From Cycas panzhihuaensis (Eukaryota > Cycadophyta), in the NCBI GenBank assembly GCA_023213395.1, contig CM041465.1, positions 133,741,741 to 133,805,740 of the forward strand: 64,000 nt of DNA, given 5' to 3'. The position numbers and the translations under genes were made by a program. Shown one piece after another: positions 1 through 10,329 of the stretch. The notes under the pieces are model-generated. The model was not told where the DNA came from, made no database searches, and saw nothing but the letters and a program-made list of their open reading frames with translations. How positions within the stretch are numbered: position 1 is the stretch's first letter; every line of letters begins with the position of its first letter.

Positions 1-1780
1 AATGATCTACACTACTCAACAATGTTTACTTTTTTGTAACTCAGGTATTTTCAACAAAACTCATCATTTTTTTCTCATTCAATTAATTAAAAGAACACAT
101 CATCAAACAAGCCTAATATCAACCTTAAACCTACCCAACAAATGCCCAATCTTATCATGTAACCTCACATGAAACAAGCACCTCATTGCCTCAAATCACC
201 ATTTTTCTTATCCTCAAATTTGCCTTGTCACACCCATAAAGATCACATTCCAAGGAGTACTAAGTCACCATATTCCACTCAACTCACTCATTTAAACACA
301 CATATAATCATCTCAACAAAGCACATGTAAGAATGTACTCAATTGCCATTAAATAATCACTATCATGCACTTTCAATAGTCACCCAAAGAGTGCCAAATA
401 CACTCACATCAATATGACTCACATTGCAAAAATACTCTTAACATATGCAAAAATACTCTTAACATATACAAGAGAGCCTCAAACAATCACCTCATATTGT
501 AACATCACCCAACTTATTCTCTTATGTAAATCATATGCAGGAAATCACCATGCCCATGCTAATTGTCACCACTTCATTGTTAATTAAAAGTACTCATATC
601 ACCTCATCATGGCATTGCCTCAATAAACTTTCTTATATAACCACAAATAGCTTTAAATCATCACTTATTAAACCTTGTTATGCAATCACTTTGCCATATA
701 TCAACAAGTCATCATCATGCAACAACTCATGCATACTTTATTTCTAAACAAAGCCCTTTTTTAATTGTGTGAACTTGAGTTTGAGCTCAGAACATAATCG
801 AATTATTTCACTAAAAATTTTCCCTCAAAGCATTGAATGGATTCCAACACTATACCAATGTAAAACCGTTGAATCCATCACCTCTAAACCAAAATAGAAC
901 AACAATAAGTTGAATATAAATGCTAGTAAAAGCCCTCGCAGCAATAACCTAAGCTCCAAACTAGCATGCATCGAAGGAAACTATAGGCAGGAATGCTACA
1001 ATGGATAGTAGCAATTACAACTATACCATATATTCTACAAGCAAAAATGTCATTGAATTCTATCTAGCCAAACAAAATTCCAACTTAAGAACTCCATAAC
1101 TACCTTTTTAATGGTTATGTTGATAAAATGTTCACAATAATACTCACATAAGTTGTATTTCTAGGCAATTCTTTCTAGGAACAATAAATTAAACCAAAAA
1201 ATTCCAAAAAATATTGATAGGAAGTGGGAAACACCTAAACTAATAGATTTTAAGATAATATGATAGGATTTCCATTTCAAAACCAATTAAATTTAAAACA
1301 AGGGCCTTCACCGAGGTAAATACTTCTGGTAACCATGCTCACGGTGCCACGATAGATCATAAACAATGTATGAGAAGAAAGCATCCTAGAAAAATATCGT
1401 TAAAACCCTACAATGATCAATATTAACATTTTCCAAGCACCATCGACTACCTGTAATACAAAAAATTAGACACCTCCATGAAGGAAGAGAATGAGATGGA
1501 GTGTGGACTCCTTTTAGATATGGTAGTCTGCCACTATACGTTTGTTCTCCAGCTGCTTACTAGCAAATATTAAGCACTCTTGATCAAAATGATAGGGCCT
1601 ATGTCACCGAATTTTTAACAGCATATGACTTGATGTGCCTATACCTCCAACTGACATATCTATATGCATCCCCTATCTTGAAATACATTTTATAGAAGAA
1701 GGGTTCTCTAAATCTATGACTGCATCATAAATAGTATGAGAATCATTCGACCTTGTCTCCATTGAGGTTCCACAATCACC
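1..1780. other. AT-rich stretch without a recognisable gene
   Basis: No convincing coding signal was found on either strand. A 70-residue open frame at 535-747 (+) is low-complexity (Ser, Thr, Ile, Leu) and matches nothing I recognise. On the minus strand, 1300-1780 lies directly downstream of the RING-H2 relic and could hold its 3' part: there is a pyrimidine-rich stretch ending in AG near 1453 that could be a decayed splice acceptor, but no domain follows. If element K (5' LTR at 2689-2917) is real, this stretch would be part of its internal region. Confidence 0.4.
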
Positions 1781-2040
1781 CTAAGGCGCCCAAGGATTAA
1801 CCCTAGCATTGCTTCTGTAAATTGGACACATAGAGCGCTGGGAGAGCCATCTGTCTACACACTATATGTGAAGCATGTGGTTACATCCAAGAATCTGTAG
1901 GCATTCTCCTCCTTATGGAATGAATCTAGGCACACTATATAATCTAAATCACTCAACAATTTGATGGTGTTCATCTCACCTTCATTTATATTTGATCCAA
2001 AGAAGAAGAGGAAGGAAACAAGCTGATTATGATTATACAA
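1781..2040 (-). pseudogene. RING-H2 zinc-finger (E3 ubiquitin ligase-type) gene relic
   Basis: RING-H2 fingers bind two zinc ions and recruit an E2 enzyme to transfer ubiquitin. Two minus-strand frames together show the finger. The first half (about 2040-1905) contains VCLDSFHKEEN, the usual start of a plant RING (CxxCL then an acidic stretch), with the first Cys changed to Tyr. After a frameshift near 1903 the second half reads GCNHMLHI, a stop, CVDRWLSQRSMCPIYRSNA and ends at a stop at 1781-1783. That is the C-x-H-x2-H-x2-C...CPxC signature, with the last Cys changed to Tyr. The breaks are a frameshift, an internal TAG and two lost zinc ligands. I cannot assign a subfamily. It lies on the same strand as the PBS at 2677-2688, about 640 bp behind it, which raises the question whether element K carried it. 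Confidence 0.62.
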
Positions 2041-2676
2041 TATTATTTTAAAGAGTCATAAGGTCGGTGGGACTATGGGCTAATCTTTGCTTCAGCTAAT
2101 CTTCTAAGCGGTGTAACATATATACAGTCAAATACGATAACACACAACTAATTTAAGATGGCATGATGTATTAATACACAACTGGATAATGTTTTAAATA
2201 ATGGTTGAATGAAATATTTTAGCTGGGTGATGCAATCTTTAATAAAATGCAAGCGAATGGACAAATGAATATACACTAGTAGCAATTTCATATATCAACA
2301 TGCAGGGCTGATACATATGCATGCAGTGGCTCATATATCATGAAGGGTGACCCAAATATATTTAACTCTATAAGTTATATTTCATATAGGGTAGATACAC
2401 CATGACCAATAGGTAATAGGTACGTCTTCTCTTCCACAAATTGAAGCGAATAATACATAAGATAATATTTTAATACATGCCTAAATAGTTGCTGTATTAA
2501 TATGGTTTACGACTTTATACACTTTAGTAGACTGTACGCTCAACTCTTTCTATAAGGACTTCTCAATGTTGTAACTTCAAGTGGTCACCATGTGCTTGGC
2601 CCTCGAGAAAATACTCATGTTTCTTCCATGGCCTTTATCTCTACATGGCATTAGGGTTTTACCTTCACTAAACCTT
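2041..2676. other. AT-rich interval between RING-H2 relic and PBS
   Basis: No domain is recognised. On the minus strand a short open stretch (about 2530-2676) precedes the RING relic and could be its 5' coding part or the leader of element K. Nothing in it decides between the two. Confidence 0.3.
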
Positions 2677-2688
2677 GCTCTAATACCA
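2677..2688 (-). other. tRNA-Met primer-binding site of a minus-strand LTR element (K)
   Basis: Read on the minus strand this is TGGTATTAGAGC, an 11/12 match to the TGGTATCAGAGC site that plant copia and gypsy elements use to prime on initiator tRNA-Met. It directly abuts TG at 2689, the expected inner edge of a minus-strand 5' LTR. The internal region of K would run left from here toward the window edge. Confidence 0.58.
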
Positions 2689-2917
2689 TGTTATAAATCA
2701 ACCTATGTAAAATAATATTTGTAAACAGAATAAACACCTCTATAGGATCGAATGGTATCCTTAAGGTACCTCAATTATATTAAAAAAACATCCTTATAAT
2801 ATGATTAGTATATGATACACTATATTGTGTATTTATAATACATGTCAATATAGTAAGAGTGGGACCCACTTGGATGTAGGACAAAATAAATATATATTAA
2901 TATTCCAATATAGTCCA
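2689..2917 (-). repeat. Candidate 5' LTR of element K
   Basis: The segment starts TG beside the PBS and can end CA at 2916-2917, exactly where sequence homologous to the pol tail of copia A begins. The 229 bp are AT-rich and non-coding. No partner LTR lies in the window, so the outer boundary is inferred from the TG/CA ends and the homology break only. Confidence 0.42.
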
Positions 2918-3072
2918 CTTGAGAAGGTTAACATAAAATAGAATTATATTGAAATATTCACAAACCAATAATATTAGAGAAGTTTAAATAGTATTTGACT
3001 TCTCTTGGCTTATAAAAAAGGTGATGAATGATCCAAGAAAGATATCAAGTAAATTATTATTAAGCTAGAGAT
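2918..3072 (+). pseudogene. Pol tail of a second, upstream copy of copia A
   Basis: This matches 7613-7768, the very end of copia A's pol plus its polypurine tract, nearly base for base. Both contain the C-terminal pol coding stretch (LEKVNIK...), then the shared segment with TTTGACTTCTCTTG, then a purine-rich tract before TGTTAG. Coding tail of the same family standing directly upstream of the 5' LTR is what a tandem element pair (LTR-internal-LTR-internal-LTR) leaves. It carries several stops. Confidence 0.7.
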
Positions 3073-3723
3073 TGTTAGATAATGTGACAATAATGTTTTA
3101 AAGGCAAAAATTTTAATAGGTTGATAGCATAATTTTCCCCAAAACTTTTACAAGGGAATCTAAGGGTGGTGATATTCCCCTTGGCCCGAGGGTGCAAGGA
3201 ATGCTAGAACCCCCCTACAGAGAATAGGTTCGAGGGTGGTAGCCCCTGACCCAAAAAGCTAGCACTGCCAAACATACTAAATTATAAAAAAAATTAGGGT
3301 CGTTCATTAAAAATACCCTAAATTTGATGGTTGAGATTTTTACCTTGTATGACTCTTTTATATAGCCTAATTTAGGGTGTTTTTTCATTATGTTGATGAC
3401 ATTCGATATATTAGATATATTGTATTAAGGAGAGATGGATGGTTATTGTTGTTGTGAGTATTCTGCTACAGATTATGTACATTTCTCTATTCTTTGATAA
3501 TAAAGATCGATACCTTTCCTATGTGGATGTTTCCCTAGCACACTACTAGGGTTTTACCACTTTATATCTGGTGTATACGTGATACTTTAACTATCTGATT
3601 TATTTATTGTATTATCTCTAATTTAAGTACTTATATATTAAATTTTAATTTTAATTCCTATAACTAGTTATAAAATAGATTAGACTTAGTGGCAGTTTCT
3701 GTTGGGACCTAGTTTTCTCAACA
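3073..3723 (+). repeat. 5' LTR of copia A
   Basis: About 651 bp, starting TGTTAGATAA and ending CAACA, followed after two bases by the tRNA-Met PBS. It aligns throughout with 7769-7994 plus 14010-14426. The AATAAAG-type motif near 3498 could be a polyadenylation signal. Confidence 0.9.
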
Positions 3724-3725
3724 AG

Positions 3726-3738
3726 TGGTATCAGAGCC
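3726..3738 (+). other. Primer-binding site of copia A
   Basis: TGGTATCAGAGCC, the canonical plant initiator tRNA-Met complement, two bases after the LTR end. Confidence 0.93.
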
Positions 3739-3795
3739 ATTTTTATTTTTGCAATGAGTTTGTGAAGGTTTTTGTATAAACTTTTTTTGTACTAA

Positions 3796-4590
3796 ATGGT
3801 GAAACTGATAAATACAAAGTTCGAGGTGGAGAAATTTAAGGGCAAGAATAACTTCAAGTTGTAGAAGCTGAAAGTGTATGATGTTTTGGTATAATAGAGA
3901 TTTACAGAACTTTAGAAGATAAATTGAAGAAACCCACAGGGATGGATGATAACGAATGGGATGATCTGGATAAAAGGGCTTTTAGCATAATATGATTATG
4001 CTTGATAGATGAAGTTCTATTTAATATCATAAAGGAGAAGATGTAATAAGATTATGGACTTGGTTAGAAGGCTTGTACATAACCAAATTAGTAATGAATC
4101 GAATCTACTTAAAGATGTAGCTATACTTGTTGTAGATAAAAGAAGGTATCAAAATTCTTGATCATTTAAATGTTTTCAATAATTTTATTTATCAATTAGC
4201 TAGCATCGATGTCATGATTGAGAAGGAGAACGTGGCTATTACCTTGTCATGTTTATTACTAGAATCTTGAAATAATATTGTCACCTCAATTAGATTTAAC
4301 ACTATAGATGAATTAGATTATGATTCTATTATGAGTGCTTTGTTGATGGAAGAGGTGAAGAGGAAGTCTAGTCTTGAAACCTCCATACTAGAAGCTATGA
4401 TAGCAAGGGGTAAAACAATTGAGAGAGGACAAAGCTCTAGGGACACATTGAGGTTAAAGTTAAAAGGTAAGAAGAGTAAGCTCAGATGTTAGTACTATAA
4501 TAAGACAGGTCACCTCGAGAAGGATTACTATGAAAGGAAGGAGTTCCAAAAAAGGAAGATCCTACCAAGGAGGCTAATTAGGTAGAGTCG
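3796..4590 (+). pseudogene. gag: Copia A gag relic
   Basis: Begins with ATG at 3796 and the typical copia gag opening (MVKLINTKFEVEKFKGKNNF). It continues through the capsid-like UBN2 region to a degenerate CCHC zinc knuckle near 4480-4535 (second Cys before YYNKTGH lost to a stop/Tyr). Several in-frame stops are present, including TGG-to-TAG in the first 60 bases. Gag would form the virus-like particle that packages element RNA. Confidence 0.75.
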
Positions 4591-4639
4591 AATCAAGGTA
4601 CAAATGATGATAATATCTTGGTTGCTTGTAATATTTCCC

Positions 4640-5990
4640 ATTATCATTATAATTAGTTATTAGATTCAAGTGCTTCACACCACACATGTTCATACAAGAG
4701 TTAGTTTTCATTGTATCAACCTCTTGACGGTGGTGATATGCTTATGGGAAATGAAGTTTCCTATAAGATAATAGGTATTAATAGCATTATAATTAAAATA
4801 TTCGATGGTATAATAAGAACATTAACTAAGGTTAGACATATACCTAATCTAAAAAGGAATCTAATTTCCTTAGGTGAATTAGATTTTAGTGGTTATAAGT
4901 ACACAAGTTATGAAGGAGTCTTGAAGGTGTCAAAGGGTACCTTGGTTGTTATAAAAGCCTTAAAGAAAGGAAATCTTTATATTTTTTTAGAAAGTATAGA
5001 TGTAAGCCATGCAGTCATAACATCAAAGACTACAAAAGATCTAGCTCAATTATGGTAACAAGGCTTTAGCACATGAGTAAGGGAGGACTTAAGGGGCGTA
5101 TAAACTATAATTTGCTTTTTAACTTACATCTTTCAGATTTAACTTTTTATAAACATTATATTTTTAGAAAGCAATATAGAATTAAGTTTAAAGTAGGGAG
5201 TCATACTAGTAGAAGTGTTCTAGATTTTGCACATTCAGATGTATGGGGACTAACCCCTATAATATCTTATGGAGGATCATTGTACTTTATTACATTTACA
5301 GATGATTACTCCATAAAGGTATGGGTCTATTTTTTGAAAGAGAAATTTAAAGTTTTTAGTGTATTTAAACAATTCAATGCTCTGGTTGAGAAGAGACTAA
5401 CAAGTTAATCTAATATTTAAGAACTGATAATAGAGGTGAGTTTAACTCCTTGGAGTTTGAGAACTATTACAAAGAAGTTGGGATCGAAAGGTATAAGACC
5501 ACTAACTATACTCTATAGCAGAATGGTATAACTGAGCATATGAATAAAACACTCTTGAAAAGAGTGAGAAGCATGCTAAGTAATGCAGGAGTGGAACAGG
5601 GATTATGGGAGGAAGCTATTCAGATAACTTGTTATTTGGTAAATAGCTCACCATTACTTGCAACAGACTACAAGATTCCTAAAGAGATATGGATTAAACA
5701 TCTATGTAACTATTCAAATTTAAAAGTTTTTAGTTGTGATGATTATACCTTGATTAATAAAAGTTAATATTCAAAGTTAGACCCAAAATCTAAGAGATGT
5801 ATCTTTGTTGGTTATGATGATAGAGATGGTGTGAAGGGATATAGGTTATGGGATCCTACTACTCACAAAATTACTATTAACAAAGATGTTGTGTTTGATA
5901 AATCTCCCTTTCTAAAATTAAATAATATAGAAGTTAAAGTGAAACAGGAGCAAAAAGTTAAATATCAATAGGTTAATCTTGAGATCTAAC
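4640..5990 (+). pseudogene. pol: Copia A protease and integrase relic
   Basis: LLDSSASHHT near 4660 is the aspartic-protease active-site region (D-S/T-G changed to D-S-S). A GAG-pre-integrase segment follows (LW..., with the WH..LGH part damaged around 5050-5100). The integrase core then shows HSDVWG near 5240, ITFTDDYS near 5290 and the region that should contain TDNGGEF near 5430 (ELIIE... in a shifted frame). It ends in the typical KRCIFVGY stretch near 5800. At least three frameshifts and many stops. Confidence 0.75.
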
Positions 5991-6239
5991 CATCTTTGGA
6001 AATGAAAATATAGGAAGAGATTACTGAAGATGAGTCTATAATAGATTTATAGGAGTATGTGGATACTCCTCCATCAACTATTAGAAGATCTACATAAGTT
6101 AGTCATCCACTTGATAGGTACAACCCTTCTATTTCTATTACTTTGGTTTCTAATAATAGCAAGCCTACATGCTATTAGGAAGTAGTAGATGATATCCATA
6201 GTGAGAAGTAGAAGAGGGCTATGTAGGAAGAGATAGATG

Positions 6240-7690
6240 CCTTGAAAAAAAATAATTCATAGGACTTGGTAAAACTTTCGCATGGTAGGAAGACTGTTGG
6301 TTATAGGTGGGTTTTTAAGAATAAAATAGATGTTGATAGAAAGATTGACAAAAATAGTGTAAGACTAGTGGCTAAAGGCTTTGCACAGGAACCGAGTATT
6401 GACTTTCATAAGATTTTTTCACCAGTTGTTAAACTTATTTCAATTCAGGTTCTGTTAGCATTAGTAACTTCTTTTGATTTAGAGTTGGAGTAGTTAGATA
6501 TAAAAATAACTTTTCTGTATAGATATTTAGATGAGGAGATCTATATAGATCAGTTAGAAGGGTTTGTATAGAATGATAAAAAAAGACTTATTTGCATACT
6601 TAAGAAATCATTATATTGCCTGAAGTAATCACCCAGGTAATAGTACATAAAGTTTGATATCTTCATAAAGAGATAAAATTTTAAAAAAAGTGAATATAAT
6701 TATTGTGTTTACTTGAAATTATTGGACAATGGCTTATCTATTATCTTGGTATTGTATATTGATGACATATTAATTGCAAATAAGAGTATGGTAGAAATCA
6801 ATAAGTTAAAGGCTTACTTAACTAGGACTTTTGATATGAAGGATCTAGAAGTTGCAAAATAAATCTTAGACATGGAGATATATAGAGATAGGAAAAATAG
6901 TAAGCTATGGTTATCACAGAAGAAATATATAGAGAAGGTTCTAACTAGATTTGGTATGGAAAATATGAAACCAGTTAGTATCCCATTAGCTTCCCATTTC
7001 AAGCTTTCTTCGAGCATGAGTCTTAGTAATAAAGAAGAAAAGGATTATATGTCTTATGTACCTTATGCCAGTGTAGTAGGAAGTTTTTTTTATAACATGG
7101 TATGTACAAGACCCAACATTTCATATGCAGTTAGTGTAGTTAGTAAGTTTATGGTAAATCCAAGAAAGGAACATTGGGCAGTAGTGAAATGGATGCTTCG
7201 GTATTTAAGAGGCACAAGTAACTATTGCATCACCTTTGGTAGTACAGGTAATTAGGTTTGTGGATATGTTGATTCAAACTTTCAAGGAGATTTAGATAAG
7301 AGAAGGTCTACTTCAAGTTATATGTTTACTCTTGCAAATGGTTTGGTTAGTCAAATGTTAAAATTATAGAGTATAATTGTATTATCGACTACAAAAGTAT
7401 AATATATTACTATAGCATATGTTTGTAAGGAAGAAATCTAGTTGCAAGGTCTATTGGTTAAACTTGGAAGGAAATAGAAAAGGGTAAAGGTATTTTGTGA
7501 TAGTTAAAGTGTCATTTACTTAGCAAAGAATCTAACTTATCATAGTAGGATAAAGCATATTGCTCTTAGGTACAATTTTATTAGACAGGTTCTAGAAACA
7601 GGTGGAGTGACACTTGAGAAGGTTAACATAAAACATAATTATGCTAATAGGTTCACAAAACTAGTACTATTAGAGAAGTTTAAATGGTAT
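6240..7690 (+). pseudogene. pol: Copia A reverse transcriptase and RNase H relic
   Basis: The RT starts at the conserved GYRWVFKNK, then VRLVAKGFAQ, and the catalytic box YIDDILIANK at about 6755-6785 (YVDD family; both Asp kept). The RNase H part has YASVVGSFFYNMVCTRPNISYA, the GYVDSNFQGD metal-binding stretch near 7265 and a final SRIKHIAL. Stops at 6491, 6570 and 6627-6640 lie where QLD, Q and a Q-S-P-R-Q-W motif are expected, so they look like C-to-T or G-to-A decay. Order RT after integrase fixes the superfamily as copia. Confidence 0.85.
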
Positions 7691-7768
7691 TTGACTTCTC
7701 TTGTCTTATAGAAAAGGTAAAAAATGGTCCAAGAAAGGTATCAAGTAAATTATTATCAAGGTGGAGAT

Positions 7769-7994
7769 TATTAGATAATATGATAACAATGTTTTAAAGG
7801 CAAACCTTTTGATAGGTTGTCTATGCGATTTCCCCTCTAAACTTCTGCAGGGGGATCTAAGGGGGATGGAAGCCCCCCTTAGTTAGAACCCCCCTACAAA
7901 GAGGGGGTTTAAGGGTGGTAGCCCTTGACCTAAAAAACTAATATTGTGAAACATACTTAATTATAAAGAGAATCAGGGTCATTCATTAAAAATT
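7769..7994 (+). repeat. 3' LTR of copia A, first part
   Basis: Starts TATTAGATAA (ancestral TG now TA) directly after the polypurine tract and aligns with 3073-3301. It stops at the insertion point of gypsy G1. Confidence 0.88.
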
Positions 7995-8375
7995 TGTTAG
8001 GAAACCAACCTACAATTTACCTTCCTTTATATTCTCTTATATCTTATACTTCTTCTCTCTCTTATATCTTTTATTTCATCTACTTCTTCCATTTTCTTAA
8101 TATTTCACATGCATAAGTAGAAGGTCGTGTAGTGGTCATTGTGCACTATATATATTCATGTAATATCCCACATGCATAAGGAGTAGGTTGTGTAATGAGC
8201 ATAGAGCCATATACATATTTATGTAATCTTTAAAGTAGAGTATCTAAAATATCATTATTATTGTATACAATTAGGAGGTTACTCCCTCGAAGGGTATTGT
8301 AATATAAGTGCTCTTTTGGAGTTATTTACATGTTATATTAGTGTGCAATTATTATTAAGGAGTGGTATCCTACCA
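7995..8375 (+). repeat. 5' LTR of gypsy G1
   Basis: 381 bp from TGTTAGGAAACC to CCTACCA. Aligns with 13619-14009 along its length; contains a CT-rich block (8027-8100) and two related segments around ACATGCATAAG. Confidence 0.88.
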
Positions 8376-8377
8376 AG

Positions 8378-8390
8378 TGGTATCAAAGCA
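8378..8390 (+). other. Primer-binding site of gypsy G1
   Basis: TGGTATCAAAGCA, 11/12 to the tRNA-Met complement, two bases after the LTR. Confidence 0.85.
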
Positions 8391-9297
8391 GTCGATTTAT
8401 ACCCTATAGGAGAGTCAAAGGTACAAAATAATCAATTTTTTTTCATCAATTTTTTCTCATCAATACCAATTCTCATTTAATTTCTACTTGGTTACTTTAC
8501 TTTTTGGGGATAAACAATACTGTAATCAGGTAGCTACCCTAACACTACCATCAAATAGTTTTCTTTTATATTTAGATAGAGACCTTGTGTCGGGGGTCTA
8601 TAAATATCATGAGAATCTATCATTTTGGGCTAAGCACATTATGCCTTTTCTATCCCTTGCATGAAGCACTGGAGATCACACTATTGAATCAAGCCTTAGA
8701 TAGAACTTATCTATAAAATTGTGCCTCCACATACTTGCGAGTCTATAGGAGGACCCCCTAGATAGGCCTTCGTAGTATAAGTAACCATAGGAAACCTATT
8801 GACCATCTATAATTTATAGTACACCAGTAAGAGGTTAGCCCCAAGAAGTTACCCTCCATGTACATTAAAGATGGGGTAGTATGACTACAGAGTAGAGCAT
8901 TTGTCTCTATAAGTTGATACTATTTATGATTAGGATTAGTATATCAAAGGGCCTATAAACTAGACAAGCTCATACTTAGTGTACCTGGTTAGTTTATTAG
9001 TGGTTTGTACACACCTAATTAGTTAGTGAGTCAGTTATTATTAATTTGGTAAATCCAGTATGTATAGTCAGTTTATCATGAGTTCATACACACATAGTCA
9101 GTCAAACAGCTAGTGACCGAAAAGAAAAAAAGTAAAAAAATAAAAAGCAAAAACAAAAATAAGTAAAAAAAAAAAAAGGAAAAAAAAATCGATATTGCCT
9201 CAGTGTAAAACATTGGGGATAATAGTCTATAAACACCCCATCAGATCCTTTTCATTCACATTTACCAACTAGGATTCAACTTAGGTCTTGTGAACAA
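8391..9297 (+). other. Leader of gypsy G1 with conserved hairpin
   Basis: About 0.9 kb of untranslated leader. At 8581-8598 GACCTTGTGTCGGGGGTC can pair its GACC..GGTC arms. This stretch and the following 200 bp are alignable with the leader of gypsy E (46094-46270) although the LTRs of the two elements are unrelated. Conservation across families suggests a leader function such as packaging, dimerisation or translation control. The function is inferred. Confidence 0.6.
9120..9190 (+). repeat. A-rich tract before G1 gag
   Basis: About 70 bases of almost pure A with scattered G and T, ending about 110 bp before the gag start. Gypsy E has an equivalent tract at 46533-46571. Confidence 0.85.
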
Positions 9298-10200
9298 ATG
9301 ACCCCTATGATGAATCCAAGCTGGACTCAAGATCTCAATGATGATATCACATAACTTCGAGGAGATATATTACAAATCCAAAATAACTTCAATGAAAAAT
9401 TTAAAGCAGTAATGTTAGAGCTTATAGCCATGAAACCTTTTAAGGAAGAAAAGATTGACTTTAATGATACTACTGACATAGGTGGGGGTCACCTTACTAA
9501 AGAAGATGAAGGTAATAATGGTAGGCACTTCCGTCTGAACTTCCTTCCTAAGGTAGAAATAAAGAAGTTCAATGGTACATATGTACATACCTAGATCACC
9601 CAAATGGAATAATACTTTTCTCTTCATCAAGTTCCAGTAGATAAGAAGATTCTTCTTACTTCTCTATACATGGAAATTGAACCCTACCAATGGTACCAAT
9701 GGGTTATGAAAATAATTAGTGGGCTTAATTATCAATGGGAGGGTTTTGTTAAGGATCTTACAACTCAATATGATAGTACTTGAGAATATGACCACTTTAA
9801 CTAATTAGCTAAAGTCAGATAGAAGGGGACCATTTCAACTTATATAATAGAATACCAATATCTCTCCATAAGGGTTGATGGTTTTTGTCAAAATAAATTA
9901 CTTGAGTTGTACATTAGTGGGTTATAATATGACATTAGACATGAGTTGAAACTTCTAAAACCTGATAACATCTCTATAACTATCACTTTTTCTTTACATA
10001 TTGAAACAAAAGTTAAGGTATCCTAACCCCTCCCACAAATATTTCCAGAAAAGCGACCATAATTTCAAGTTCTTGGTGTGTGATGAATAACTTCCCAAGA
10101 GATAAATGAGAAATGATTGAAAGAGTTATGTTTTCATTGTAACCAAAAGCGGAATAAAGACCGTAAATGTCTTGAATGATGCTTATTTATAATTGAGGAT
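9298..10200 (+). pseudogene. gag: Gypsy G1 gag relic
   Basis: ATG at 9298 (MTPMMNPSW...). The capsid-like core reads VEIKKFNGT near 9560, EYFSLHQVP after a CAA-to-TAA type stop, then EPYQWYQW near 9670 and a retrotransposon-gag stretch with DLTTQYDS near 9760. A much-decayed zinc knuckle lies around 10130-10190 (CNQ...). Multiple stops. Confidence 0.75.
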
Positions 10201-10329
10201 GTTCAAGATGATGAACAAGTAGAGGAGGCCTTATTAGAGCCATAAAATAATGATTGTGACCTACCTGAGGGGGAAGAAGAAGATATTACTACTATATCTG
10301 TACATGTCTTTACTAGAATTACAGCTCCA

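Noticed and set aside
535-747. 70-residue open frame on the plus strand
   Set aside because: Low-complexity translation, no domain, no conserved context; typical chance ORF in AT-rich DNA.
3726-3738. tRNA gene
   Set aside because: The tRNA-Met-like words here and at the other PBS positions are 12-13 base complements only, without a cloverleaf.
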